Positions 52,567 through 61,801 of a DNA stretch of 64,000 bases are shown here, piece by piece. Each line of letters opens with the position of its first letter. The stretch's first letter is position 1. Source of the DNA: CAYRWR01 sp964537555 (GTDB taxonomy: Bacteria > Spirochaetota > Brevinematia > Brevinematales > CAYRWR01); contig CAZIAD010000004.1 of the NCBI GenBank assembly GCA_964537555.1, positions 90,523 through 154,522 on the forward strand, in the 5' to 3' direction. The notes under the pieces are model-generated. The model saw only the letters and a program-made list of their open reading frames with translations. It was not told the DNA's origin and searched no databases. The position numbers and the translations under genes are program-made.

Positions 52567-53124
52567 TTGAAGCTTGTTGTTGGATTAGGTAATCCCGGGG
52601 AAAGGTATGTAAATACCCGCCATAATCTGGGATTTCAGGTGCTGGACCGTTTGGCTGCAAGGCATGATATCACTGTTGATACCAAGAAAAAGAAGTCTAT
52701 GATAGGTAGACTACGTATTGGTAATGAAAGAGTGATGTTATTAAAGCCCCAGACTTTTGTCAATCTCAGTGGAGAGGCTGTATTGTATATGGCCAGCTTC
52801 CTGCGCATTATGCCTGAGAATATCATTGTGGTCTGTGACGATGTAAATATTCCCAATGGGCAGATCAGGATCCGCAAATATGGGTCCAGTGGCGGCCATA
52901 ATGGCATAAAATCACTGATCCAGTTCCTAAAGTCTGATAATTTCCCCCGTATTCGTATAGGGGTAGGCCAGCCTGAAGACCATATCAAGCTGGAAGAATA
53001 TGTACTGGGTAAGTTCACTCCTGAAGAAGTGGATGCCATGGATGCCGTGATCGATACGGCCTGTGATGCTATTGAGATGATCGTGACAGGTGATACTGAC
53101 AAAGCAATGAACGAATTTAATTGA
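52567..53124 (+). CDS. pth: Peptidyl-tRNA hydrolase
   Basis: Recycles peptidyl-tRNA. 185 residues: KLVVGLGNPGERYVNTRHNLGF at the start with the catalytic His in TRHNLG, Asn in LKPQTFVNLSGE and Asp/His in VVCDDVNIPNGQIRIRKYGSSGGHNG. TTG start with GGAG 7 bases upstream; no ATG is available near the family N-terminus. Its stop overlaps the tilS start. Confidence 0.95.
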   Translation: MKLVVGLGNPGERYVNTRHNLGFQVLDRLAARHDITVDTKKKKSMIGRLRIGNERVMLLKPQTFVNLSGEAVLYMASFLRIMPENIIVVCDDVNIPNGQIRIRKYGSSGGHNGIKSLIQFLKSDNFPRIRIGVGQPEDHIKLEEYVLGKFTPEEVDAMDAVIDTACDAIEMIVTGDTDKAMNEFN

Positions 53125-54500
53125 AAATGTGCAGGGAAAAAGATCTCCCCGCACATTTTCAATCTTTTATAACTGAACAGGATCTGATACACAAAGAAGA
53201 TTCACTTTTACTAGCCTATTCTGGCGGTGCGGATTCTACACTCTTATTACATCTATTGCTTCACTTACGTGATAAATGGAAGCTGGCACTCCATGCCCTG
53301 CATTTTCATCATGGACTCCGGCGGGAGTCAGACAGCGAGCTGGAGTTCTGCCGGGAGAGATGCCGGGAGTGGGCTGTGGAATTTCATTCAGAATACCTGG
53401 ATGTACACCAATATGCTCAGGCCCATAAGCTGGCTATTGAAGAAGCGGCCCGGATACTCCGCTATAACGCCCTCCAGGTAAAAGCTCTGGAATTAGGCTG
53501 TAATAGTGTTGTCACGGCTCACCATGCTGATGATGTCACTGAGACCTTTCTCATGCATCTCTTTCAGGGGAGTGGTGTTTCAGGCCTGGCATCTTTGAAA
53601 GCCAGAAGGGGTAATATCATCCGGCCCCTGCTGTTTTGTACGAAACAGGAAATATTGACTATGCTGCATGAGGAGCATATCAGTTATGTGCAGGACGGGA
53701 GTAATAAGGATAACAGCTTTAACCGGAATTATTTAAGAAATGAGATCCTGCCCCTGATCCACAAACGTTATCCTGCATTTTCAGAAAAGATCAGAAACCT
53801 GAACAGTATTATCACCCTGGAAGATGAAGACTGGAATGCCAGGATAGAACAGCTGGAAGCAGAGATCACCAGGACTAAGGACAGGATCCATATCCCTGTA
53901 AAACTCCTACGGCAGAACTCACCTGCGCTTATGTCCCGTTGCATATACAGGCTTATCAGGCAATTAATGGGAAGTAGTTACTATCCTTCGTTCCGTGATA
54001 TACGCAAAATAATCTTTCCGGACCCAAAACACAGGGGGAATACCTGTATTCTTGATAAAAAAGGTCTGCTTATTCATCACTCTTATGATGAAGTAGTTTT
54101 AGAAAAAAAGAATGAAAATTTCCCCCTCTCTGAAATTTATGTTAAAATAATACAATCAGGGTCTCTCAGACTGCCTCAGGGAGTATTATACTGGAATAGT
54201 GGCCAGGGATTAGCAGATTCTGGTACAGGATGTTCTCTGGCTCTGCCGGAGGCTATTAAAATCCGTTCCTGGCAGAAAGGAGATAGTTTTTATTTCAACC
54301 GTGAAAACACTCAGAAACTACAGGATTACTTTATCAATAACAAGATTAAAGCCTGGCAGAGAAGAGAGGCAATCATGATCCTGAATCCTGAAGATAGAGT
54401 GATGGCATTTTACATTCCTCAAAGAGGATGGAGGGTATCCTGCAGATTTTATATCCAGGGCAGTGAGCCTGCACTATATCTGGAAATGCAGGAGGGATAA
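53121..54500 (+). CDS. tilS: tRNA(Ile)-lysidine synthase
   Basis: Makes lysidine at C34 of tRNA-Ile(CAU). 459 residues: PP-loop LLAYSGGADSTLLLH, ALHFHHGLRRESDSELEFCRERC, VVTAHHADDVTETFLM, then NYLRNEILPLI and the C-terminal lysidine-type tail. The TTG start overlaps the pth stop (TTGA); an ATG at 53127 is also possible. Followed directly by hpt. Confidence 0.93.
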   Translation: MKMCREKDLPAHFQSFITEQDLIHKEDSLLLAYSGGADSTLLLHLLLHLRDKWKLALHALHFHHGLRRESDSELEFCRERCREWAVEFHSEYLDVHQYAQAHKLAIEEAARILRYNALQVKALELGCNSVVTAHHADDVTETFLMHLFQGSGVSGLASLKARRGNIIRPLLFCTKQEILTMLHEEHISYVQDGSNKDNSFNRNYLRNEILPLIHKRYPAFSEKIRNLNSIITLEDEDWNARIEQLEAEITRTKDRIHIPVKLLRQNSPALMSRCIYRLIRQLMGSSYYPSFRDIRKIIFPDPKHRGNTCILDKKGLLIHHSYDEVVLEKKNENFPLSEIYVKIIQSGSLRLPQGVLYWNSGQGLADSGTGCSLALPEAIKIRSWQKGDSFYFNRENTQKLQDYFINNKIKAWQRREAIMILNPEDRVMAFYIPQRGWRVSCRFYIQGSEPALYLEMQEG

Positions 54501-55034
54501 ATGCCGGCATTAAAATGTTTTCTGGATGAACAGGCCATTGCCGGGCGGGTAAAAGTCCTGGCCCGGGAGATAGAACACTATATAGGTGAAGATGATGCCG
54601 TAATCATCGCCAATCTAAAGGGTTCGATATTGTTTTTTTCAGACCTGATCCGGGAAATACGCTGTATGAATCTCAGCCTGGACTTTATAGCCACAGAGAG
54701 TTATCAGGGATCTCAGAGCAGCGGAGAAGTGAGGATCACTCATGATCTCAGCACTCACATTGCCGGAAAAAAGGTACTTTTGGTAGAAGATATTTTAGAT
54801 ACAGGGTTGACGTTAAGTGCAGTCAATAATTATATTAAGAATATACACAGGCCTTCAGAAATGAAAGTCTGTGTATTATTAAATAAAACTGCCCACCGAA
54901 AAGTGGATTTAGTGGCGGATTATATTGGTTTTGAAATCGATGATCATTTTGTGGTGGGCTATGGCCTGGATTACAATCAGAAATATCGAAATCTCCCCTT
55001 TATTGCAGTCCTGGATCTAAAGATCGAAGATTAA
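54501..55034 (+). CDS. hpt: Hypoxanthine phosphoribosyltransferase
   Basis: Purine salvage: hypoxanthine + PRPP to IMP. 177 residues with the PRPP site VLLVEDILDTGLTL, the flexible loop STATESYQGSQSSG-like segment near 70 and KVDLVADYIGFEI near the end. The ATG directly abuts the tilS stop. A pairing of tilS with hpt before ftsH is common in many bacteria. Confidence 0.92.
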   Translation: MPALKCFLDEQAIAGRVKVLAREIEHYIGEDDAVIIANLKGSILFFSDLIREIRCMNLSLDFIATESYQGSQSSGEVRITHDLSTHIAGKKVLLVEDILDTGLTLSAVNNYIKNIHRPSEMKVCVLLNKTAHRKVDLVADYIGFEIDDHFVVGYGLDYNQKYRNLPFIAVLDLKIED

Positions 55035-55043
55035 GGAGAACTA

Positions 55044-56960
55044 ATGGCACCGAATAATTTGAAGAAACCCAGTGGAAAGCTTCCTTTTGGGAATCAAAAA
55101 CAGGGAATGTATTTTATTATTTTTGCTTTCATTGTGTTGGGTATCATCCTGGCATTGAATTTTTTCAATAGCAGGGAAGATGCCATAAGTTATACAAAAT
55201 TCCTCAGCCAGCTGAAGTCTAATAATGTGAAGGCCGTATTGATATCCGGCCAGAAAGTCAGGGGGGAGTATGTAACCCCTTCTCAGACTTCACCTCAGTT
55301 TATTACTATCATTCCTCTCATGGATGATGCCCTCCTGCCCCTGCTCAAGTCAAATGAAGTGGAGATAAAGGGCCAGGAACCCCGGGATAATGGATCCGGT
55401 ATGATGTGGCTGCTTCTGCTCCTGCCTGTGGGTGTCATCTTTATCTGGATGATGGTCATGCGGGGAGGACAGGGCGGTAATCCGGGCCAGGGTATGCAGT
55501 TTGGAAAGAGTAAAGCCCGGCTTCATAAAGATATGGGTAAAAAAGTGAATTTTGGAGATGTGGCCGGATGTGTGGAAGCCAAACAGGACCTGGCTGAGAT
55601 AGTAGAGTTTCTGAAAAATCCTCAGAAATTCACAGCCCTGGGAGCTAAGATTCCCAAGGGAGTATTACTGATGGGCTCACCGGGTACGGGTAAGACCCTC
55701 CTGGCTAAAGCCGTAGCCGGAGAAGCCAGTGTCCCCTTCTTTAGTGTCAGTGGTTCTGAATTTGTAGAGATGTTTGTAGGGGTAGGTGCCTCCCGGGTCA
55801 GAGACCTTTTTGCCCAGGGAAGAAAGAACAGCCCCTGTATAATATTTATAGATGAGCTGGATGCGGTAGGACGTAGCCGTGGTACCGGCCTGGGCGGGTC
55901 ACACGACGAAAGAGAGCAGACCTTAAACCAGATCCTGGTAGAGATGGATGGATTTGATTCCTCTGAAGGCCTGATCATAGTTGCTGCTACCAACCGGCCC
56001 GATGTCCTGGACCCGGCTTTGCTCAGACCGGGAAGATTTGACCGTTCCATCGTAGTAGATAAGCCGGATGTCACTGCCCGTGAGCAGATATTGCAGGTAC
56101 ATACCCGTAAGATCCCTCTGGCAGATGATATAAAGCTGGAGACCATTGCCCGGGCTACCCCCGGACTGACCGGAGCTGATCTGCAGAATCTGGTCAATGA
56201 AGCAGCCCTCAAGGCAGGAAGAGAAAATCGTAAAAAAGTAGACCAGGCGGATATGGAATTTGCCCGTGAAAAAGTACAGATGGGTCCGGAACGCAGATCC
56301 AAAGTGATTCTGGAAGAGGATAAATTGATCACGGCCTACCACGAAAGCGGGCATGCCGTACTGAGTCACATACTTCCGCTTACCAACCCGGTCCACAAAG
56401 TGACTATCATCCCCCGCGGCTGGGCCAATGGTTATATGATGAATCTGCCCCAGGATGAAAGATCCCATTATTTCAAAGATAAGTTAAAACAGGATCTGAT
56501 CGTGACTCTGGGAGGGCGTGCCGCAGAAGAGCTGAAATTCGGCAAGGGCTGGATTACTTCCGGAGCCAGCCAGGACATAAAAGTGGTCACTGAGCTGGTC
56601 ACCTCCATGGTGTGCGACTGGGGAATGAGTGAAAAGCTGGGACCGGTTAAATACTCTGAAAGCGACGGCCCGGTATTCCTGGGTAAGGATATGCTGACCC
56701 GTAAGAATTTCTCAGAGAAGATACATGAAGAGATAGATATGGAAGTGTCGTCTATAATTACAGAGGCATTCACTGAAGCTAAAAAACTGCTTACTAAAAA
56801 TATGGACAAGCTGGAAAAGCTGGCTACTGCCCTCATTGAAAAAGAGACTCTGGATGGAGATGATATAGACAAGATCATAGGTAAATCTGAAAAGAACCGT
56901 TATCCCATCATGAAAGCCCTGGCCAAGCCGGTCAAAAAAAGCACCACTAGCAAGAAATAA
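55044..56960 (+). CDS. ftsH: ATP-dependent zinc metalloprotease FtsH
   Basis: Membrane AAA+ protease. 638 residues: N-terminal helix (about 21-41), periplasmic domain, second helix (about 120-140), AAA module with Walker A GSPGTGKT (211-218), IIFIDELDAVGRSRG, then the protease site HESGHAV near 435 (HExxH). The tail is Lys/Ser/Thr-rich. AAGGAG precedes the ATG. Last gene of the spirochaete-typical run; a terminator follows. Confidence 0.97.
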   Translation: MAPNNLKKPSGKLPFGNQKQGMYFIIFAFIVLGIILALNFFNSREDAISYTKFLSQLKSNNVKAVLISGQKVRGEYVTPSQTSPQFITIIPLMDDALLPLLKSNEVEIKGQEPRDNGSGMMWLLLLLPVGVIFIWMMVMRGGQGGNPGQGMQFGKSKARLHKDMGKKVNFGDVAGCVEAKQDLAEIVEFLKNPQKFTALGAKIPKGVLLMGSPGTGKTLLAKAVAGEASVPFFSVSGSEFVEMFVGVGASRVRDLFAQGRKNSPCIIFIDELDAVGRSRGTGLGGSHDEREQTLNQILVEMDGFDSSEGLIIVAATNRPDVLDPALLRPGRFDRSIVVDKPDVTAREQILQVHTRKIPLADDIKLETIARATPGLTGADLQNLVNEAALKAGRENRKKVDQADMEFAREKVQMGPERRSKVILEEDKLITAYHESGHAVLSHILPLTNPVHKVTIIPRGWANGYMMNLPQDERSHYFKDKLKQDLIVTLGGRAAEELKFGKGWITSGASQDIKVVTELVTSMVCDWGMSEKLGPVKYSESDGPVFLGKDMLTRKNFSEKIHEEIDMEVSSIITEAFTEAKKLLTKNMDKLEKLATALIEKETLDGDDIDKIIGKSEKNRYPIMKALAKPVKKSTTSKK

Positions 56961-56970
56961 GTTCATAATC

Positions 56971-57000
56971 ATAAAGCCCGGTTTTTACCGGGCTTTATTT
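56971..57000 (+). terminator. Rho-independent terminator after ftsH
   Basis: ATAAAGCCCGGT (56971-56982) and ACCGGGCTTTAT (56987-56998) form a 12-bp stem around TTTT; a short T run follows. It begins 10 bases past the ftsH stop. Confidence 0.8.
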
Positions 57001-57075
57001 CTATCTTAATCCTTGATTTTCCTGTCAAATACATTACAATATACTTTATTATTTATTATCTGCAAAGAGGTTATC

Positions 57076-58038
57076 TTGAAGAATTGGAGTCAGACTTATC
57101 AGGCATTAAAAGCTGAGCTGGGAAAAGTCATAGTGGGGCAGGAAGAGGTGATCCAGTCTCTCATGATCAGTCTCATATCCGGGGGCCATGCTATTCTACA
57201 GGGTGTTCCCGGCCTGGCCAAGACTCTTATTATTCATAGTCTGGCCCGGACCATGGGGCTGAGTTTTAACAGGATACAGTTTACCCCCGATATGGTTCCA
57301 TCAGATATTACCGGAACCGAAGTGTTGATAGAGAGAAAAGACTCCAGTCGCGAATTTAAATTTATCGAAGGGCCCGTGTTTTCCAATATCGTACTGGCTG
57401 ATGAGATCAACCGTACCCCACCTAAGACCCAATCGGCCCTGTTACAGGCTATGCAGGAGAGGGAAGTGAGTCTTCTGGGTAAGACATATTCCTTGCCTGA
57501 TCCATTTTTTGTGTTAGCTACTCAGAACCCTATAGAATATGAGGGTACCTATCCCTTACCGGAAGCCCAACTGGATCGATTCCTGATGTTCATTGAAGTG
57601 GATTATCCTGATCATGACCAGGAGATGGCTATCATCGATGCGGATCCTCTGCAAAGTGCATCTATCACAGAAGTCATCAGTGTAAAAGAGCTTAAAAAAT
57701 GGATGGAACAGGCCGCTGCTCAGCATGTGTCCAAGAAGGTAAAAGAATATGTAGTCCAGCTGGTCAGGAGCACCCGCCCTGCTCAGACCGAATATGAATT
57801 TGTGGGACAATATCTGGAATGGGGGGCTGGTCCCCGGGCTTCGCAGATGATAGTACAAGCGGCCCGCTCTTTAAGCTTTATCAAAGAAAAGAAAATGGTC
57901 GATAAAGATGATATCGATGAAGTACTGCTGCCCTGTCTCAGACACAGGCTGGTCCCTAATTACCGGGCCCAGTCTGAGAACGTAACAGTCGGTGCTTTGA
58001 TTTCGGAGATAAAAAGAAAAGTAGAGGCCAAATTATGA
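57076..58038 (+). CDS. moxR: MoxR-family AAA ATPase
   Basis: 320 residues, the usual MoxR length: Walker A GVPGLAKT, VLADEINRTPPKTQSALLQAMQE (Walker B and sensor), ATQNPIEYEGTYPLPEAQLDRF. MoxR ATPases act as chaperones, normally beside DUF58 and VWA-domain genes. None is adjacent here; the next gene is an exported protein. TTG start at 57076 with AAAGAGG upstream; an ATG at 57013 would add 21 unrelated hydrophobic residues. Confidence 0.92.
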   Translation: MKNWSQTYQALKAELGKVIVGQEEVIQSLMISLISGGHAILQGVPGLAKTLIIHSLARTMGLSFNRIQFTPDMVPSDITGTEVLIERKDSSREFKFIEGPVFSNIVLADEINRTPPKTQSALLQAMQEREVSLLGKTYSLPDPFFVLATQNPIEYEGTYPLPEAQLDRFLMFIEVDYPDHDQEMAIIDADPLQSASITEVISVKELKKWMEQAAAQHVSKKVKEYVVQLVRSTRPAQTEYEFVGQYLEWGAGPRASQMIVQAARSLSFIKEKKMVDKDDIDEVLLPCLRHRLVPNYRAQSENVTVGALISEIKRKVEAKL

Positions 58039-58745
58039 AGTTCATGAAATTAACTATACTCATAACTGTGGTGTCTGTTCTGTCTGCGGTTTCTCTCTGG
58101 GAAGATGGAAGTTTTTTTAGCCTTCAGCTTAGAACCGGAGATATCCTGAAAGTCCATTTTCAGGAAAAAAAAGTCCTGAAATTTGAACAGCAACTTAAAA
58201 AAAATGACAATCAGAATCTTAAGGGTAAGCTGATTTCAGGAGAGGCCTGGGGTTTTATCCCCATGACTACTATCAGTGAAAATGATGACACGGCCTCCAA
58301 AAAAGAATTAACTATAAAGCAGGAAAAAGACCTGTATGTACCCGTAAAAATCACTGCCATCACCAACCGAACCGTCTATTTACAGGGAAAAAGTGCCAGT
58401 CTGATCAATGGTGACACCATGGAACTGACCCTGAAAGGGCAGAGTGATATAAACCGTATAGCCTCAGACCTGAGTCTGGCTTCTCAGGATATCTATGATC
58501 TGCGCTTTGAGGTGGTCAATAGTTCAGAGCAGAATGATAAGATCCTGAATATGGATGATCTCATATTTGAAACCAACTATAGCGATATACAGTCTAACAT
58601 ACTGGTAAATAATAACCAGACCAATCTGGTAGTCAGTACCAATCGTTCTTCACTGAGCCTGAAATTTAAATCAGTGCAGGATGATAAGAAAAAAGAAATG
58701 GTTCTGTTTTACCTCAATACCATGATTAAGAATTTGTTTTATTGA
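58035..58745 (+). CDS. Exported protein with a weak FlgH-like start, unknown
   Basis: 236 residues with a signal peptide (KLTILITVVSVLSAVS). The mature N-terminus reads SLWEDGSFFSLQLRTGDILKVHFQE, which resembles the SLW...GS...GD-ILTV pattern of the flagellar L-ring protein FlgH, but the rest does not match clearly. The C-terminal third is Asn/Thr-rich (for example NNNQTNLVVSTNRSS). The ATG overlaps the moxR stop by 4 bases, so the two are coupled. Function uncertain; FlgH relationship is an open suggestion. Confidence 0.6.
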   Translation: MKFMKLTILITVVSVLSAVSLWEDGSFFSLQLRTGDILKVHFQEKKVLKFEQQLKKNDNQNLKGKLISGEAWGFIPMTTISENDDTASKKELTIKQEKDLYVPVKITAITNRTVYLQGKSASLINGDTMELTLKGQSDINRIASDLSLASQDIYDLRFEVVNSSEQNDKILNMDDLIFETNYSDIQSNILVNNNQTNLVVSTNRSSLSLKFKSVQDDKKKEMVLFYLNTMIKNLFY

Positions 58746-58754
58746 TTTCAGGAG

Positions 58755-60683
58755 ATGAAATTGTCACTAACAGAGACTAAACTACTACATACTATAGATT
58801 CACCGGCAGATCTGAAAAAAATGACATTGCCGCAACTAGAGGAATTGTGCCAGGAAATCCGGACTTTTCTGATAGATAAAGTCACCCGATCGGGAGGGCA
58901 TCTCTCATCGAATCTGGGAATAGTCGAACTGACTGTGGCTTTGCATTATGTTTTTAATACCCCGCAGGATGATATTATATGGGATGTGGGGCATCAGAGT
59001 TATGTACATAAGATACTAACCGGAAGGAAGTCCGGTTTTGACAGATTAAGGCAGAAGGGTGGCTTATCCGGCTTTCCGTCTCCTCAGGAGAGTGAGCATG
59101 ATACTATTCATGCCGGCCACAGCTCTACTTCCCTGTCTATTGCGGCTGGTATTTCCCGGGGAAAAGTAATCAGGCAGGATAGCAGTGCCACTATTGCTAT
59201 GATAGGGGATGGTGCTTTTACAGCAGGGCTGGTCTTTGAGGCCTTGAATAATATTTCACATCATAAGCTTCCCGTGATCATCATCCTTAATGATAATGGC
59301 ATGTCTATTTCAGAAAATGTGGGTGGACTATCTAATTACCTCAACCACATGCGTACTTCAGGAGCATATGTAAAATTCAAAAAAAAGCTGGAATCTCTGG
59401 TAGGCCGGATCCCCGGATTTGGTAATAGCGTAAAAAAGGCATTATATAATTTTAAAGAATCCATAAAAGATACCTTTCTGCCTGGTCGATTTTTTCATGA
59501 TATAGGCCTGGACTATTATGGACCCTGTGACGGCCACAATCTGGCTGAGCTGATTTCCTTGTTTGAACTGGCCTCTAAGCATCAGCTGCCTCTGATACTC
59601 CACATAATGACTACGAAAGGCAAGGGTTATGAGCAGGCTGAAGTGGATCCCTGTGCCTATCATGGAGTAAGCGGAGTAGCGGTGAGCGAGGATGATAGTA
59701 TTCCTGTATGCAAGACGGGTATTTCCTATTCCAGTCTTTTAGGGATATCTCTTATGGATCAGGCAAAAAAACATAAGGATATCATTGCAATAACTGCAGC
59801 TATGACTACCGGTACCGGACTGGCAGATTTTGCCCGTACTTATCCGGAACGCTTTATGGATGTCGGCATCGCAGAACAGCATGCAGTGGACTTCGCCTGC
59901 GGACTGGCTATACAGGGTTTTAAACCCGTGGTCGCAATATATTCTACCTTTATACAACGTGCCTTTGATATGCTCATCCATGATGCTGCTCTGGCAGGCC
60001 TGCACATAGTGTTCTGCCTGGACAGGGCTGGACTGGTGCCCAATGACGGCCCCACCCATCAGGGAGTATTTGACATTTCTTTTTTAAGACTGATACCCGG
60101 ATTTACTATTCTGCTGCCCGCTACCCTTAATGAATTCCATCTCATGATGGATGCCGCTTTACACAAGCTTAAAGGCCCTGTAGCCATCAGATATCCCAAA
60201 GATATTGCCATTTCCATAGAGGAATACGATCTGGACCTGCCTGCTATCATGAGTGGACAGTCAGTAATAGCGGCCCCCGGCCAGGATGTAATTCTGGTCT
60301 CTACCGGCACTTTATTATCCACTGCCTTTTCCGTACGTAAAAAGCTGGAAGATGATAATATTCATGTAGAAATTCTAAATTTAAGATTTGCCAAGCCGAT
60401 ACATAATAGAGTAATAGACTATTTGACCAAAGATGGCAGGCCGGTGCTGCTTATTGAAGAAGGAGTATATAATGGAGGAGTTGCCCAATACCTGGAAAAT
60501 GAGATACTGCGCAAAAATCCGGAGAAAAAAGTAGATAGTATCACAGTAAGCGATGTATTTCCGGGAATGGATAGCAGAGATTCATTATTATCATTTTTTG
60601 GGTTGACAGTAAACAAAATAAGCGTTAGAATTAAAAACTTATTAATAGAGAGAAAAAATCCAGCATTTACAGAAAGAGGATAA
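58755..60683 (+). CDS. dxs: 1-deoxy-D-xylulose-5-phosphate synthase
   Basis: First MEP-pathway enzyme, TPP-dependent condensation of pyruvate and glyceraldehyde 3-phosphate. 642 residues with SSNLGIVELTVALHYVF, GHQSYVHKILTGR, GHSSTSLSIAAG, the TPP site GDGAFTAGLVFEALN and DVGIAEQHAVDFACGLA in order. The SD AGGAG touches the ATG at 58755; the in-frame TTG at 58761 has better spacing and may be the real start. Followed immediately by a diguanylate cyclase gene. Confidence 0.95.
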   Translation: MKLSLTETKLLHTIDSPADLKKMTLPQLEELCQEIRTFLIDKVTRSGGHLSSNLGIVELTVALHYVFNTPQDDIIWDVGHQSYVHKILTGRKSGFDRLRQKGGLSGFPSPQESEHDTIHAGHSSTSLSIAAGISRGKVIRQDSSATIAMIGDGAFTAGLVFEALNNISHHKLPVIIILNDNGMSISENVGGLSNYLNHMRTSGAYVKFKKKLESLVGRIPGFGNSVKKALYNFKESIKDTFLPGRFFHDIGLDYYGPCDGHNLAELISLFELASKHQLPLILHIMTTKGKGYEQAEVDPCAYHGVSGVAVSEDDSIPVCKTGISYSSLLGISLMDQAKKHKDIIAITAAMTTGTGLADFARTYPERFMDVGIAEQHAVDFACGLAIQGFKPVVAIYSTFIQRAFDMLIHDAALAGLHIVFCLDRAGLVPNDGPTHQGVFDISFLRLIPGFTILLPATLNEFHLMMDAALHKLKGPVAIRYPKDIAISIEEYDLDLPAIMSGQSVIAAPGQDVILVSTGTLLSTAFSVRKKLEDDNIHVEILNLRFAKPIHNRVIDYLTKDGRPVLLIEEGVYNGGVAQYLENEILRKNPEKKVDSITVSDVFPGMDSRDSLLSFFGLTVNKISVRIKNLLIERKNPAFTERG

Positions 60684-61799
60684 ATGCCTGCTAAAAGCAA
60701 CAAGACATCTACTCGTGTGAATTATAAGACTAAATTTGTCAAAAAGGACCGGGCTCTTAAGATCATAAAAGAGCTATCTGAGTTTTTAAGGATCCTGGCC
60801 CTCAATGAGACTGATATCTTAAAGACCATGATAGTACGATTTGCTATTGAGTCTATTGAAGCCTCTATGGGTTCATTATTAGAGTACGATTCAGATACAA
60901 ATGTGCTACGCTATCAGGACACTTATCTTTATGAGAATAATAAGATTATTCTGGAAAATTATGGTGAAAAGCTCAAGGATGTAGCCATCAGGCCGGGTGA
61001 AGGTATAGTAGGAGAAGCTTACATCAAAGGGATTTCTATTCTGGTAGATGACCTTAAGAAATCCCATTATAGTCAGCCTGTAATCGGTGAAGTCATTAAT
61101 ATGGATATCAGTTCGGTCATTGCCATGCCGGTTCAGGTGGATAATGAGGTGGTAGCCATTCTGGAGATCGCCAATATAAAAGGTCATGAAAATTTCAGCC
61201 CTGAAGATGTAGAGATCATTGTGATGATAGCCAATTTTGCGGCTGCCATTATGGAAAATGGAAAATTTCTGAACTGGGCCATTCACGATAGCCTGACCGG
61301 GTTATTTAACCGGCATTATTTTAGGAGAGAGCTCCTGGAAGAAATCGAGAGATCGAAAAGATACGGCCGGATCTTCTCACTGGTCATGTTTGATATTGAT
61401 GATTTTAAGCAGGTCAATGATGGATATGGACATAGTGTGGGGGATAAAGCTCTCAAGATCCTGGCAGAAGCAATTTTTAAGACCGTTCGCAAAGAAGTGG
61501 ATATCCCTGCCCGGTACGGTGGTGATGAGTTTGTGATAGTCCTGCCCAATACTTCAGCTGATGATGCCTACATAGTATGTCAAAGGCTGGCCGACTTTGT
61601 TTCCAAGAGTCCGGTAGTGGTAAAAAAAGGAACAGAGTTGAATTTCACCTTATCCATGGGGATCTCCGAATTCCCTAAAGACACAAGGGTGGGAGAAGAA
61701 CAATACGATCTGTTTAATAATGCAGATGAAGCCCTGTATACCTCAAAGGCCGCAGGGAAGAACTGCATCAGTATCTATAAAAAATCCGTCAAAAAGTAA
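60684..61799 (+). CDS. GAF-GGDEF diguanylate cyclase
   Basis: Makes c-di-GMP. 371 residues: N-terminal GAF domain (about 45-195, GIVGEAYIKGISILVDDL and VIAMPVQVDNEVVAILEI) and a GGDEF domain with intact RYGGDEFVIVLP (the active-site motif). The inhibitory I-site RxxD five residues upstream is absent (KEVD there), so product feedback through that site is not expected. No transmembrane segment, so it is a soluble sensor. It starts directly at the dxs stop, so the two are co-transcribed, although no functional link is obvious. Confidence 0.92.
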   Translation: MPAKSNKTSTRVNYKTKFVKKDRALKIIKELSEFLRILALNETDILKTMIVRFAIESIEASMGSLLEYDSDTNVLRYQDTYLYENNKIILENYGEKLKDVAIRPGEGIVGEAYIKGISILVDDLKKSHYSQPVIGEVINMDISSVIAMPVQVDNEVVAILEIANIKGHENFSPEDVEIIVMIANFAAAIMENGKFLNWAIHDSLTGLFNRHYFRRELLEEIERSKRYGRIFSLVMFDIDDFKQVNDGYGHSVGDKALKILAEAIFKTVRKEVDIPARYGGDEFVIVLPNTSADDAYIVCQRLADFVSKSPVVVKKGTELNFTLSMGISEFPKDTRVGEEQYDLFNNADEALYTSKAAGKNCISIYKKSVKK

Positions 61800-61801
61800 T
61801 A

